Positions 17,099-30,639 of a stretch of 64,000 nucleotides of DNA are shown here, piece after piece. The translations under genes and the position numbers were made by a program. How positions within the stretch are numbered: the stretch's first letter is position 1; the number at the start of each line of letters is the position of its first letter. Source of the DNA: Xiphophorus maculatus (taxonomy: Eukaryota; Chordata; Actinopteri; Cyprinodontiformes; Poeciliidae); NCBI RefSeq assembly GCF_002775205.1, contig NC_036450.1, positions 15,147,479-15,211,478 of the forward strand, in the 5' to 3' direction. The notes beneath the pieces were generated by a model. The model searched no databases, was not told the origin of the DNA, and saw only the letters and a list, made by a program, of their open reading frames with translations.

Positions 17099-20000
17099 GT
17101 GAGTTATCTCAATTCTTATCAGCAGGAGCAGATATTTAAAACCTGGGCTGCCTAACTCATGTTTCTCATAGCTATAGACTGATTTAGTTCTGCGGTATTT
17201 ATTGGAGTTCTAAATATCTCTTGGTAAGGTTGATGAGGCCAGAGTTGATTCTGTTGGCCGTCATAAACACTTGGGGCTTTATTCCATTCTCAGTGCTAGC
17301 TTTAGTTCAAGAATCTATTTAGTAAATTGTATCAGATATCCCTCTGGATAAACTAACAAGATAATACCTGATTAAGTAACTGTGACTGTAAAGTCAAAGC
17401 TGCAGTGATAAAAGGCTAGTTAACCAATTAGATTTCTCCAAACTCAAAAAACCACCTCACAAAACTTAAAAAAACATAAATTAGCAAAATTAATAACTTT
17501 TATAATGCTGATGCCTACAAATATCTTCTGAACATATTAGTGCATTTATTCCACAGATTACCAAGCATTTCTGCAGCAGCAAATTACTCTGCTATAATCA
17601 AAGCCTAGCATGCTACCTTCTACAGATGCCTAATCTCAGTCGACTTCAGAGCGTCTTTGAGCTTCTAGTACATTTATAGACGACTTTATAGACTAACAGC
17701 TAAATCCTTTGCTCTCTTCATCCATGGTTCTCAAACTACACTACTAGTACCGCTGGTGGGTGGGTTGCTTTTACAGTAGTGGTAAAAGAAATGATTTTTC
17801 CAGTTATTTGCAATGTAAATGTTAATAAATTAACTGTGATGTAAAGTTAATGAATGCTAACATTCAAAAATGACGAGCTGTTTCAACACAGCAATGTTTA
17901 CTTCAACAGGATGTTCTTAAAAGTGCCAAGGAGAACATTTTGAGAACTCCTTGTGCAATCTGAATCAGAAGAAATGCCAGTGGCTACTTGTGCTCTGTTT
18001 ACCTCAGGAGTTAGAAGTAGATCTTGAAATAAGATCTTAAACTATCTTAATGTGCTTCCTGTTTAATGCTTCAAGTTCAAACCCTAGTTTAGTATATTTA
18101 TTGATTTGGCCAGTGACCAGGTTAACTGCTATTAGCAAAGCAAACTAACAACCGTTTTCTCTGTATGTTCTTTTTAACAATGCATGCACATTTTTACTAA
18201 ACTAAGTAAGCAAGTTTAGTTGAGTGTGGAAGCATTAACAAGAATAATAAACAATTTGAACTGCAGATATCTCTTAGTTTTCTCTACACGACACCATATT
18301 GGATTTGATAACAGGTTTTGTAAAGAAATTTTAGACTTTCCCACTTGGTATTCAGGCTTTTGTTAAATCTTCTAACTGAGGCTTGAAAACAGAATACAGA
18401 ATTAAATAGCGTTCTTTGATTATTTGGACAGTTCTAATGGATCCAAAAAAAAAAACTTTATTACAAACATGCTGTAGATGTTTTGAGCTGTTGGTTGAGT
18501 GAGTTGATTTTTCCAGACTGGCTTTTGAGGTTATTCAAAGTTTGCAAGATACTGCTAAGTCATCTCATTAACGCTCATCCCACTGAGGTTTAACCGTCTC
18601 TAATACGCCGTGATCCTCCTGCAGGGCCTGCTGTCTATTCTTCGGAGACTAAAGCAGTCACCAGAGCAGGAGGTGCGCTTACTGCTGTTAGGGTTGGACA
18701 ATGCTGGCAAGACCACGCTGCTCAAACAGCTGGCAGCTGAAGATATCAGCCACATCACCCCCACACAAGTACACCCATGCACACGCGCACACAGAAACAC
18801 TCTGTTAATGTCAAATTGTGAGATACCACTACTTAATTTTCTAGTCAAACAGTCAGGTCATGCATCAGTTCACCTCCTTAGCGAGAGACTGAACTACCCA
18901 TTAAACTTAATCTATGTTGCCTTTCACCAACAGGGCTTCAATATAAAGAGTGTGCAGTCTTCTGGGTTCAAATTAAACGTTTGGGACATTGGAGGGCAAC
19001 GCAAAATTCGTCCTTACTGGAGGAATTATTTTGAGAACACCGATGTACTGGTAGGTTCAGTCTGATGTTCTCATATGGCATAAACTCTAGCAATAGAAAA
19101 AAGTAATTCTATCTTCTGCTGGTCAGAAGTTTACATACACTAATCATGGGCATGAATGGCATCTTAATTTGGGGCTTTTAAAGACTGAAATGACCATACA
19201 GAATATTGCAAAATATTTTATTCACTGTACTGTCGACTTTCTCTGGTTTACCCAAGGTGAAAAATACACAGACACCACTACTAATGTTTGTTTAATCATA
19301 CCATAGCAAGTTGCTGTTAAGCTTTAAACTTTTTGCACCTATCAACAAGCTTCTGGTATAATTCTTGATATCTACATACACTTCAGATATCAAGAACTTT
19401 AGTCCCCAAAAAAGCTTAATCAGACTTGCTTTGGAAACGTCAAGGCAAGTGTCCTGTTGGAACAACCATCCAGCTGTTTGTTTGATTAGAGAAATTGAAT
19501 AATTTAGATGTAGTCGTACTTCTCCATTATGTCATTCACTTTGTGCAAGGCACCAGCGTTGCTGGCAGCAAAATAGCCCACATCTTGATGCTACCACCAC
19601 CATCTCTAATGTTGATTATGGTTCAACATTTCTTGTTCTTGGTGGAAACGATTTTAAAACAAGCTGAAAACATGATTATTGTTGTACAAGCTTCTCAGCC
19701 AGGATTTACTTTTAAATACTTTTCAGTCTGCTGACTGAGAGGTAAGTTTTTATAATGTCGCTTTAGTATGTTCTTTTTCTGGATTGCAGATCTATGTGAT
19801 TGACAGCTCAGACAGGAAAAGATTCGAAGAGACAAGTTTGGTGAGACATAATTTACTTTTGCTTGAAAAAAAGTGCAATACAAATAGAAATTTAGATTAG
19901 GTATTCACCAGAGACCATCCTGGAAGTACAAACTTAAACTACTTTATTTAAGGAGTGGGTCTAGTTGGCAAAGACTTTATGCAATTACAGCATATGCTAA

Positions 20001-21459
20001 GACGCTCACCAAAGCATATCCGTTTTCATTTTTTACCCTCAGGAGCTTGCCGAGTTGCTGGAAGAAGAGAAACTTGCAGCTGTGCCGCTGCTGGTGTTTG
20101 CCAACAAGCAGGACCTGATGACAGCCTCTCCGGCATCGGAACTGGCAGAGAGTCTCAACCTGCACACAATACGGGATCGCATGTGGCAGGTGCAGGCCTG
20201 CTCAGCACTCACTGCAGAAGGAGTGCAGGTAAATACAGTGTGTCATGCAAACACAGTGTGCGATAAGCAGAGGTCGAGACGGAGTGAGCTGTTGAGTAAC
20301 AACAACTGTGTTTTGCGGTCAGTTTTTGAACCCGGAATAGGGACATTCGCTGCTTTGACATCATAGGAATAAGAGGAAATATGGCGAGTTCTGTTAATCA
20401 TATACAATTATTCACGGTAGCTTTCTGTCAACCAGCTTGGCCTGTATTTACAATTTACTGATATAAATACCCTGTTGTTAAATAGAACTACTGCAATACT
20501 GCCTACAACAGCAATGAAGACGTCATCATGCTGTTTCCTACTCCTACAAATATTTTGGAAGCGTGTCTTATAACTTTGGTAACTTTGCCCTCTACGTACC
20601 TTTAGGTTTACAAATTCCTTTACACACCTTGAACTTTGTCACAATTGTGGTACTCAAAACTGACCTTGGTCTTACACATTTTCAAAGTATTGGTCTTGCC
20701 TCAATCTTTACTGCATTTTTACCTGATCTTTTTTTTTTTTTTTTTTTTTTACCTGATCGCTCTTGGAAGTGCTGATCTCATGAATTTTTCTCAAGATCAT
20801 GCAGGATCACAACTGCAACATCCTATTATTATTGCAACTTTTAGTGATATTCCTAATTGCATTAAAAATGATCCAATCATTTAATTTACTTTGAGTCTGA
20901 GGCTCAGGGGTCAAGAGGTTAAATCACAGTTTGTTTCTAAAACAAAATATAACCCCCATGAGGAAATTTTTGCTGAATATCCTGTTTTGTCTAAACAACA
21001 TACATTTGGAGTTAAAAAGAGAAAGGTTAAGAGATAAAGATTTCCACGAATGCTTTAATGTGACCAAAAGATGATATTCGGATGGCTAACAAAGTCAGAT
21101 TTTAATCTCTTTGTTAGAGCTAAATGTGGACTGGAATTATGAGCTAGCACTTTATACTTGATGAGTTCAGATTTCAACATATTTTTCTGGGCAAGAAGAA
21201 TTAAATCAAGGATCCAGAAAAGAAACATGGAAGAAGTTGATGAAACCAGATTATGAATGCATTCAAATGTTTTGTGTGGAGGAAAACTAACTTCACGTTA
21301 AGTCATATTAGTAGCAACAACATGCTGAGGAGGATTAAGATTTCACTTGACAAGATTCTGTGTATCAATACAATTAATAATTTTGGTTCTTTTCTCACTT
21401 TTATCAAACAGGACGGGATGACCTGGGTTTGCAGAAATATAAAGTTTCGGAAGAGATGA
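17096..21459 (+). CDS. arl3: ADP-ribosylation factor-like 3 GTPase, complete, 6 exons
   Basis: Exons 17096-17098, 18625-18768, 18934-19050, 19790-19840, 20043-20228 and 21412-21459 give 549 nt, 182 aa, the same length as human ARL3. The first exon holds only the ATG before a GTGAGT donor, so exon 2 begins at Gly2. GTPase motifs: P-loop GLDNAGKT (24-31), switch I region ITPTQGFN (45-52), WDIGGQ (66-71), NKQD (126-129) and CSAL (158-161). ARL3 in its GTP form releases lipidated ciliary cargo from UNC119 and PDE6D, and RP2 is its GAP. Differences from typical ARL3 include FEETSLELAE where FEETGQELAE is usual, and the tail NIKFRKR. Fish carry several ARL3-like copies; this one sits in PAX8-type synteny, so it may be one of the extra arl3 paralogues. 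The exact paralogue name is undecided. Confidence 0.93.
19115..19735 (-). mobile_element. Tc1-like relic in arl3 intron 3
   Basis: It begins near 'ggtcagaagtttacatacac' (19120-19139), a terminal word widely shared by fish Tc1-type elements. Around 19545-19610 the minus strand reads as a decayed transposase HGGG-type block. It also contains a perfect 12-bp inverted repeat, ttcttgatatct/agatatcaagaa (19362-19396). Heavily degraded and non-functional. Confidence 0.6.
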
Positions 21460-21761
21460 CCAGTGAGTGGTGACCAACTTACATAAGCACTTTATACTTG
21501 ATCTATGCAGTAATTTTGAGAACGCTATGCAGCGGCAGCAGAGTGTGTTAGTTTTTTTAATTGTTACTCTTGCCAATATGTTTATGTTTTTTACAAAACA
21601 TAATCTTACCAGTAAAAAAAAATGCCAATATACTACCAAGGAAGATGTCATGCTGTCTCAGACCTCAGTGTTGTACTGTATATATGTAAGTGCAGTTTTG
21701 TTTAGATATTTGTAATATTGTTTTGTAGGTCCAAGCAAGAATTTCCTTTAGTAGTTTTCTA

Positions 21762-21767
21762 AATAAA
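21762..21767 (+). terminator. Candidate poly(A) signal of arl3
   Basis: AATAAA about 300 bp after the arl3 stop, in AT-rich sequence; the first canonical hexamer on the + strand after the stop that I noticed. Confidence 0.55.
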
Positions 21768-21821
21768 GATCCACTTTTGAGGTTTAAAGAACCTGTTGAA
21801 GCTGGTATGACTAATTTGTGA

Positions 21822-21836
21822 ACACTAGAGGGCGAC
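21822..21836 (+). promoter_or_regulatory. Candidate CTCF motif (+ orientation), 3' of arl3
   Basis: acactagagggcgac differs at few positions from the CTCF core CCACTAGAGGGCGCC. It lies right after the arl3 transcription unit, at the left edge of the gene-free interval leading to pax8. Pattern match only. Confidence 0.4.
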
Positions 21837-21859
21837 ATTGCACCACCACACATCATAAT

Positions 21860-24800
21860 TTCCAGTGATCACGTCCTCTCTTTTCAATCGGTGCATCAGC
21901 GTGATGGTATTTTTTATTTTTTTATTTTATACAATGGCTGATTTAGTTTTCATGATCATAAAGTTTTTCAAATTTTCAGTATGAAACAGTTTCCATTCAT
22001 TTACAAACATAAAGCATATTTCTGCCATTAAATCCAATAGACGTGTCTGTTAATGTTTTCCTTTCTCAAACTGGCCCTTGAGTTTCCTAGTTAAGGTCCT
22101 GGTTTGGTGCAGAAAGCTAAACATCGTAAAGAGATTCAGTGTGAAAACCCCTTTGCCTTGGTGTCCACAAAGAAGCTAGTTTCAAGACGTCTTTCTCACC
22201 TGTGCGGTAAATCGTACAGAAAGATCTTGGCCATTGAATTACTCAAATTCTCACCTTGTTCTCCACGATTTACCACAAGGCAATCGCATTCCCTTTCTCT
22301 TTCTCGCTTCTGTCTGTTAGCAGCACATTTGCCACAAGCCCAGCTAATCTGACCTGGATGAGTGCGCCGCTGTGGTCCTATAGGGGCATTTACATACAAA
22401 CCTTTTCCAGGACTAATAGCCCACTGATACAATTTGCATTTATATAGCCCCCTTCATACCAACATGATTTGGCACCTTTGCCCATGATAAAAATAACCCT
22501 CCTCCTTTGGCCTTGAGTTACTGCCCTGCTGCTGGTGCTGTGTGTGCATTGTGTGAGTCCGTCCTCATATATAAGGTTGGCTGATTTTAATATGCTAGAG
22601 CTGCCCGGGCCCCTGATGTAGACTGGGACAAGTGCATAACCTCTCAGAATGGGCCTCATAATGATTCAGCCATCAATGTGGGCTTTGGTCCCATGTTCTG
22701 TTTGCATGTTTGCTACTGCTGCATCTTAGATTTTTGTTGATCCAGCAATCTGAGACTCTTGGCCAGGGCAAACACTCACCAGGTAAATATTAATCCACAG
22801 CAGTTCTTTCTTTACAGACTGAAAATGGAGACCTGCATTGTCTTTTGCAAAGTTTGAAAGGAAACATGATAAGTATTCATTAATTTTTTTCCTTTTTAAG
22901 CATCAACAGCATGTGAATTATATTGCAATTGCTGCAAAGAGGCCTTAAATCTCAAATGAATTAAACTTGATTTGCCAAACACAAAGTGGATTGGAGCGAG
23001 CGGCCCTGGTTACCTTTGGCTCCATCATCAGAGAGGCAATCAGGCCTGCAAAGGGCCATAAATCACGGGACTTTCCCAGCCACTCAGGCCAACACAGCAG
23101 CCTCCCACACAGGGAGAAACCAAGGGGCAGAGAGGCCAGCTGACTCACAGGCCCGAATAATCAGGGAGGAGGAGATCCTGTGACTTAATTAAACCACTTT
23201 AATTCAAAGCAAAGCATAGGTGCCTTTCTTTTAAATTACCATAAAATTAAGTAAGTTAAGATGAATAGATATTTGAGACATCACAAAAAAATGGTTAAAA
23301 ATTTCAAAAATTACTTCAAGTGAAAAGACAAAATGACTTTAAAGTAACACAGTAAAACGTTCTTAATGGTTGGAATAAATTTTAAAATTGAAGCCGTAAA
23401 GGAAGCTGTCTGTATTCAAGCTCTCTTTATGCATGTTAAAGTAAATCCATCCCTTTAGTATTTTGGAGTTTAAATTTAACATGACTTTATGAGGCAGATT
23501 TAAGAGTTTTCAGTCCAGGAAGTAACTGGAGTATGACTGAGAAAGACAACTTTTCATTGATTGTGACCATATTTGATCTTTTTCAGTCTGTCATCTGGAT
23601 TTTCTTTAAATACTTATCTGCCAAGCAATTTCTTTCTGGTATCAATCAATGTCATATACGATTCATGATATGGAAAAACAGAATATTTTATGTCGCTGTC
23701 CTCTTTTGACGGCACAGCAGTGGTATAGCACACTCAAACTTCACTTAAACTTTGCAAAAAACACTATAACTTACCTAAAGTATTCCAAAACCTTCAAATG
23801 CAATATTTCTGAGCAGTAATAATTTAAGCTTAAACTAAAAGAAGCATTAGAAAAGTCAGGTGACATCATAATTACCACTAAACCTATTTGCTAGGCCCCT
23901 CCAAAACCTTTTATTTATTTATGGTAGTAACTCACAAGTCAAGTTGTATCCACTTACTTTCTATTAAGTAAAATGTTGAACCAATTCTTTTTTGAGGACC
24001 AGAATGTAAACCAAGTGTATTAAACTTTGCAGATATTTTTTAAAAGTCAAAAATAGCACTTATAGACTAACTACTATTCATAAAATAAGAATAAAGAATT
24101 ATTGTGCAAATCTGATCAGATTTAAACACGAGAAATAAGAAAACAGATATTTACCGTGACAGATAACTTCCTCCTTCCATTTTTCATGTCAAAATAAACT
24201 TTGTCCTCCTCGCTTTCTTCAAATTTAAGCTCAGTAGATGCAGCCTGTCCCTCAGATAGCAAGTACAATGTTGGAAACATTTTTGTAAAGCACCGCAAAA
24301 TCTATCCTGCTTCATTCACAGACTGATTCCTCATGTAAATATAAATTGGTGCTAGTGCTGGATAATAAAACAAACAACAAATGCTCACAGTCCTGCAACG
24401 GCTTCTTTGAAGCTTGGCTGGGATTCTTACTTCTTCATGTGCTTTTATCAAACTGGAGAGCCATAAACAGCGAGACTTGAAGACCATAAAAATTATCTGG
24501 AACATCACACCTTAGCATTTCAGAGTGTGGAAGGGGTTGAGCCAAGGGTCAGCAGCAGAGGGGGGTCATGTCTGATGTTCCTGAGACAAAAAGCAGAAAA
24601 TAAAAACAATTGGGTCATGAAAAACCTGGAGCCAGTGTAGATGAAACTATAAACGATACAAACATTTTCCTTTTCATTTTGATCATCGGAAATTCTGATC
24701 ATTAAATCTGGAGATGATACGACAGCAGCAGGATTGATTCTTGGGATTTTATGGGAATGATGGTTCAAAGTACAGTGAACATGGACAAAATGAAGGAGAA

Positions 24801-25260
24801 GACCACTAACTCTTCTGGTGGTCACAGCAACAGCATCAGTGTGAAATAAAGCGCATAGATAACCTCACCTGGTAAAAGGATCCTCCGCTGCCTGCATCCT
24901 CACAGCACTCAGGACTGTGATATTGAAACTGTTTTGACATACTGCATCTGAAAGTAGTTTTCAAGCTTAAAATAGGACCATGGAGAGGATAGTGAGGGCA
25001 CTGAAAATACCCTCACTATCTGAACCTCAGAGATTTCTCACATCTTCAACCTGAATGTTTTGAACCGCAGTCATCAGCTTGTCATAGCAACATTAAAAGA
25101 ACTAATCAGCTATACAGACTTCTGCTTCAAGCTGTTAAAGTTATGATCATGAACATTGTAATAGTGCATTTAATTCATGTTTCATGTATTTGTGCTCAAT
25201 CTAATAATTTTTTTCTGAGTATGAATCTATCTGTCTAATAACCCTAAAAACAGTAACATG
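21860..25260. other. Intergenic region, no gene seen
   Basis: No splice-supported or recognisable coding exon was found. 22130-22780 and 22955-23180 are non-repetitive, of balanced composition and unlike the AT-rich surroundings. They could be conserved non-coding elements, but this cannot be tested here. The rest (23200-25260) is AT-rich with no recognised repeat family. Confidence 0.4.
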
Positions 25261-25271
25261 CCATTTGATTA

Positions 25272-25331
25272 GATGTGAAATTAATTTTGTATATATAAAT
25301 ATTTATATATATACAAAATTAATTTCACATC
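25272..25331. repeat. 60-bp near-perfect palindrome beside a TA microsatellite
   Basis: The left arm begins gatgtgaaattaattttgta and the right arm is its inverse (tacaaaattaatttcacatc), around an AT-only centre. A third partial copy of the right arm (acaaaattaataatttcaca) follows at about 25344-25364. Confidence 0.8.
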
Positions 25332-25361
25332 ATATATATATATACAAAATTAATAATTTCA

Positions 25362-25365
<4 letters not shown>

Positions 25366-25442
<77 letters not shown>
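25366..25442. repeat. (TA)n microsatellite, about 38 units
   Basis: Uninterrupted alternating AT over 77 bp, following directly on the palindromic repeats. Confidence 0.97.
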
Positions 25443-25446
<4 letters not shown>

Positions 25447-25539
25447 TTTTGATTCTAGTTTTCCTGTAAAATTCATTACATTTGGAGATGAATAATTCTT
25501 CCTATAGCAAAGTAAGTGGCATGGATCAATAACAGACTG

Positions 25540-26150
25540 ACTGGTGTCTCGCTCTACTCTTACATGAGGTCAGAGGTCACACTCTTGACCCCTCACTGAC
25601 CCCATCTCTGGGAGGAAATAACACTTTCCATCGTCCCAAGCCTTCCTTAATTAACTGATTGCGCTTATCAGCTGACAGATCTGATCCAATTGTCTCTGAC
25701 TCCCCCTTCGCCCTCTCTCTACGCTTCTACTCCCCCCCCAGAACTAATAATTCGTCTTTTTACCACCCCTCACTAAAACAGAGACCCAACCCCATCTGTC
25801 ATCACAGAGCACACTGACAGCTCCCCTGACATGCTTGGATTTTTACATTTGACTCAATCCAGGGGCTTACTTTACTGTAACCGATTCAATATTTCTCAAA
25901 TGAGCTGGCCGATCTACATACACGCTGTGGCGGATGGGATGATCTATGGCATCGCTTTAATAGATTTCCCAGGCTTCCGAGCCGAGCTAGTGAGGGGAAG
26001 GAGGCATAATCTGTGCAATAAAAACACAATTATTCACATAAATCGCTTGATAATTTATGGCTTACGTATTAGGCTTAAAGAAACATTCCTGTTGTCAGAC
26101 TATGTTTATAATTCTATTTGTGCAAATGTACCCACAGCCATTAGTTGACT
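25540..26150. other. Non-repetitive block, candidate conserved non-coding element
   Basis: Sequence complexity is high next to the TA repeat. It holds several homeodomain-like TAAT/ATTA words and a balanced stretch at 25830-26110 that stays open in one + frame (25831-26148). That frame has no recognisable domain and no flanking splice structure supporting it as coding. A regulatory role is a guess from position upstream of pax8 and composition. Confidence 0.3.
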
Positions 26151-26835
26151 ATCACAATATGTTATTTTCTGTCTACTAAGACTGTAAAACTTTTACTTTA
26201 ATGATTAAAATCAGTGACAAACATATGTTATACGTATACATATATTATGCTCAGCTGGAATTTCTCCAGACACAATTGGACAACTGTGTCTAATAATGCT
26301 CAGAGTATCAATATTAACTAATTAATCAGAAAAAGGTCAAACTGCTGGTCACTCTTTCATTTTTAAGCAATCTGAGGTGAGCCATTCTTCAGAAACAGAA
26401 TATTTTTTAAATGTTGCTTGAGATTTAATAATACTAACATTACATTATTGCTATATTTGTGTAAATGATGTAGCAATGCCACACATGAGTATGCATTAAT
26501 CATGTGACTGCATCTTTCAACATCTCTCAGATAATCAAATAAAATTCTGTATCTTAAAGAGTTAGATGCTTAAGAAAGCAATGCTGGAGCCTTATTTATC
26601 TAAAGTAGTGAAAATAAGCCTTTGAAGCACAATGCAAATAGACAATTTTGAGACAAAGGTATTGCAAATATATTGTGTAATACAATAAACAGTTTAAAGA
26701 TTTTCAAATTTCAGTCTGCTGTGGAGTCAAGACAGAAAGTCAAGACACATTTTGTCATGATGTCTTTGTCATTTTTGTTTAAATCCCTCCCCACACTGAC
26801 TGTCCAATCTTTTAATGGTGCATGTTCATTTCCTT

Positions 26836-26854
26836 GAGTGCCCCCAAGTGGTCA
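26836..26854 (-). promoter_or_regulatory. Candidate CTCF motif (- orientation)
   Basis: On the minus strand it reads tgaccacttgggggcactc, close to CCACTAGGGGGCACT with one core mismatch. Pattern match only. Confidence 0.3.
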
Positions 26855-28568
26855 GATAATTGTTAAATTATACACAAAATACATAGACCCAAATCCCCTG
26901 CCTTGTCACCAACTTCAAGCATTCAGCATGCTGAGGAAAGTGAATTTTCATCAATGCAGCCAAAGCATGAGGTGAAGTAACAAATGCATTCACACAAATA
27001 TAGCTGTCAATGTGCAGTTTATATGACTTCTAAAAGTTGCAAAGCCCTATCAATAAGAGTTTTAACATGTCTAAGACATTTGTGCCATACTGGCTTATAG
27101 GTGGAGATCATATTACATTTACTATTATATTAGATAAGTGGAACGGAGATGACGGGTCTTGTTTACTTTAAGCTAGATATGAACCAGTGTGATGATGAGG
27201 GTATTAGACTCTTTGATTGCTAATTACAAAGTCACATTATTTTGCAATTTCCCTAATATGAAAATTATCAGAGAGATTGAAAATTGTATCTTAGTACCAA
27301 AAGAACCATTCTTAGCTGACATCATTTGAGGACTCTGAGATCATTTCTCAGGTCTTTTCTGTAAACACTGCAAAACATGCTGTCAAAGTGAGGGGGAAAA
27401 AACCAAGGATATATTGATCAGCAACCCCTTGGCGGAATACAAGAAAGTCTGTCTCCCTGGAAAAACATATATGTAACAAAATTGAACTTTTTGGTCAGGA
27501 CTGTATGTTGCTTGTTACAACATACGGCAACCACGATTCAAAACCTTTTATTAGGAACAAAAAGATATTAGCCAAATCAAGAAATGTTCTTAAATTGGTT
27601 TACACAATGATTTTGAGAAAATATTCACTACAAGAATCAGAAACCCATCAGATTGGATGTAAAGTGGTTGTTGTCTATGGTTTATTAAGTCTCAGAATTC
27701 ACTTTATGCTGTCCGAAAGGTTAAGGGGTCGCTGGATGATATCAGTTGCATAATAGTTGGTCTTGGTGGTTTCTGGGTGTAAAAATGAGGCAACCAAAAC
27801 AAAATAAAACCTTCAACTGGGTTTTAAATGAGTACAAACAGCTGCTACATTCAGTCTGAGCTAAAGATTCAATATAATTAGGACCAGTCATTTCAGATAG
27901 TTTATCTTTAAATACAAAATAAGAATATTCCCCTCAGCAAAGTGTGAGAAATTCAATCTGCTGCTTTCGTATTATAAATACATTTAAGATAAAATAACAA
28001 TGAGAGATTCATAGATATGTCTCTGCAGCGTTCTGTGTGAGACAGCGAGAGTGTGTGCAGGAAAGAGGCAGATAGGGAAATATTGTTTGTGTTTTTATTT
28101 TGTTTATTTCTCCCCCTCTTTTACATCCTGCTTTGCAAGCGCCAGAGAGGGTAAAACAGAGGGAGAGACTGAGAGTATTCTCAATTTCCTTCTAAAAAGA
28201 AAATTCATTTGCAGTTGCTAATGTAATGTCATCGTTGTGTTTACCGAGCGTGGATGATGTATAGGGGATGTTGCATTGAGTGAGACTGCTTAATGATGCA
28301 TAGAATTAAGTCTGTGGTTTTCAGCTGAGCTCCCTTCTCTCTCTCGCACACACACACTCCGACTCCCTTCCTCTATCCTTCCCTCCCTCTCACCTCTCTC
28401 TTTTCGTTTAATCCCCACTCTCCTCCTCCTCCACCTCCTCCTCACACCAGCCTCTCCTTTTCCCTCTGATGCCGGCTGTCTTGGACTGTTGGCCACACGT
28501 TGCTCTGTGTTCTGTTGCTTAACTCCATCAATCACTGTGAGCGCACAGAAAATAGTGTGTGCATCTGC

Positions 28569-28599
<31 letters not shown>

Positions 28600-30639
28600 C
28601 AGTGTACGTAGGGGATGAGGAGAGGTACGGAAACAGGAATATACGGTTGGAAGAAATAAGAGAGATGAAAACAGACTTTGAAGAAGGGCTAGTTTTAGGA
28701 ACCTGGAGGGAAGGAAACAAATGCTTGGGAAGAACAGCTCTTAAATTTTTGAGATCTGCTGGGCCCCGGGTGTCGGTCCAGATAACTTCCTGAAAACTGT
28801 CTGCCTCTTTGGACGGAACCATGTTATTTCTGGCTCTCACTGAGCAGGGACCAGGGACAGTAACGATAATGATAATGATGATTATGATTATGATGATGAT
28901 GCGTTTTTAGTGCTTATGTTAATGGTTATTACCTGAGCGAGATGAGAACCTGAGTGCAAAGAGTGCAGCTCTGTCTGAGCTTGATGAAACAGAAATGAAG
29001 ACAGTCGCCGCCTACAAACTGGTGAATTTTGCTAAGCTTTCATTTCATTTTGGGAAGATAAATAAATAAAACTGATTACCGTAGTTTTACAATTTTAATT
29101 AGAAATGTAATTAGCTGTTCTTGGAATTGAATTAGTGTCCCAATCAGGGCACTTTTAAATGATCTGTAAGTGAGTCTCTGACTAAACTCAACTCCAAATA
29201 TCTGCAGCTTGTGATTTTTATAGCCACTCCTCCCCCAACAAGTCATGTTTTCCTGGGCCTAAAAATATATTTTTCTATTTTTATATGCACAGCTTGCAGA
29301 ACTGTTATAATGATAGGCTGTGTGCATTATTTCACTGATCTAACAAATCAGTTAACAATGGTAATTTTTCAAACAATTTCATGGACATTAACCATGTTAG
29401 TTAAAACCACTTCCTCTGTGTAATAGATTATGCCTCAGTGTGGGTGAGAAAGAAACATTTGTTTGTTTCAAAGGATTTAAAAAAAAGAGGACATGAATAA
29501 CATTTTATAGCAACACATTGTAGTTTGTCCTGCAAAAAAGCCCAGTCTGAACGAAATATAAATGTCAGCTGAGAAAAACGGATGTCATGGCATTTTGAAC
29601 GTTTCTGGTGAGTGAGTCAAGATTGGCACAGTCACAGTGCTGATGCAGACAACAAAGACAAAACAAGGTTTGTTTTGCTGCATTTTGAAGCGTGTGGAGT
29701 TAAGTTAAAACTTATTCAGATCCCTTGTAGTCTTAAATGTAAATTTATTTATATGTGACCAAGAATTTTGTTTCAGTTTGGAAATGAGACAAGCATCCCA
29801 TGAAACGTAAACAATGTAAACAGAGGGTTAATTTTTGAAATATTATAATGCTTTCATTCTTATTTTCTCAAATTAAAGTGTATTGAAAATTATATTAATA
29901 CTCTTATCAATAACCAACAGAAAATACCTTATTGGCAATAAAGCAGTGGAATGTGTCTTTTACAGTATGGTTAATGTTAAGCAGTATTTTACAGCATTTA
30001 GCAAAGGAAACAAATTCACCACATGGATTTAATCAAACACACAAATCAAGGCCTCCAAATGAAAGAAGTGCTGCAATAATATTTAATATTTAGCTGGAAA
30101 CAGATTATTTACCTGCTAACTGATGCAGAAAGAAGCTGATATGATTGTGAAATACATGCTCTTGGTGATAGAAAGTTCTTGGAATCAGAATAGGAAGGGA
30201 CATTTTTAAAACAAACAAAAAAGACCTTGTCAACACATTAAAACCTGTAATCTTAAATATTTGTCAATGAGTTACTGCAGAAGCTTTAAAACATATTGTT
30301 TTCTATATGGTTAAAAGGATAGAAAAGGATGCTGTGTTCCCCCGAATGACTGGCGCTCATAAAATGATGCACAAAAACCTGTGAGCATTTAAATTGCAAA
30401 AGTAAATTCAAGGCACTCTCACAATTGTATCTGTCTGATCTAAATCTGGTCAGACAGCTGACATCTGAGAAGATGAATCAGATCTGAGAAGATCCCATGG
30501 GTCTTTGTGGATCTGAAGTCTTTGGGATGACAAGCCTCCCAATAAAAATTCTTGGCCATAGAAACACAAGATGAGTTAGACCATGAGTATAACCGGTATT
30601 TAATTTAGACTTTCGACTACAGTTATTAATGTCATGCAA
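26855..30639. other. Intergenic region, no gene seen
   Basis: AT-rich sequence without recognisable exons. It contains a pyrimidine-rich tract (28330-28465), a (TG)n run leading into G17 (about 28568-28599) and an imperfect GAT/TGA-type trinucleotide run (28862-28900). No transposon was recognised. Confidence 0.4.
28568..28599. repeat. (TG)n followed by a 17-base G run
   Basis: Alternating gt runs into seventeen consecutive G. It is a simple repeat and could form unusual structure. Confidence 0.9.

Noticed and set aside
18610-19065. Single 151-aa open frame covering arl3 exons 2 and 3 with intron read-through
   Set aside because: The in-between 165 bp has consensus GT-AG ends, and removing it gives the exact ARL3 sequence (ITPTQ|GFNIKS).
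25265-25495. Open frame with repeating IY
   Set aside because: Produced by the (TA)n repeat and flanking palindrome.
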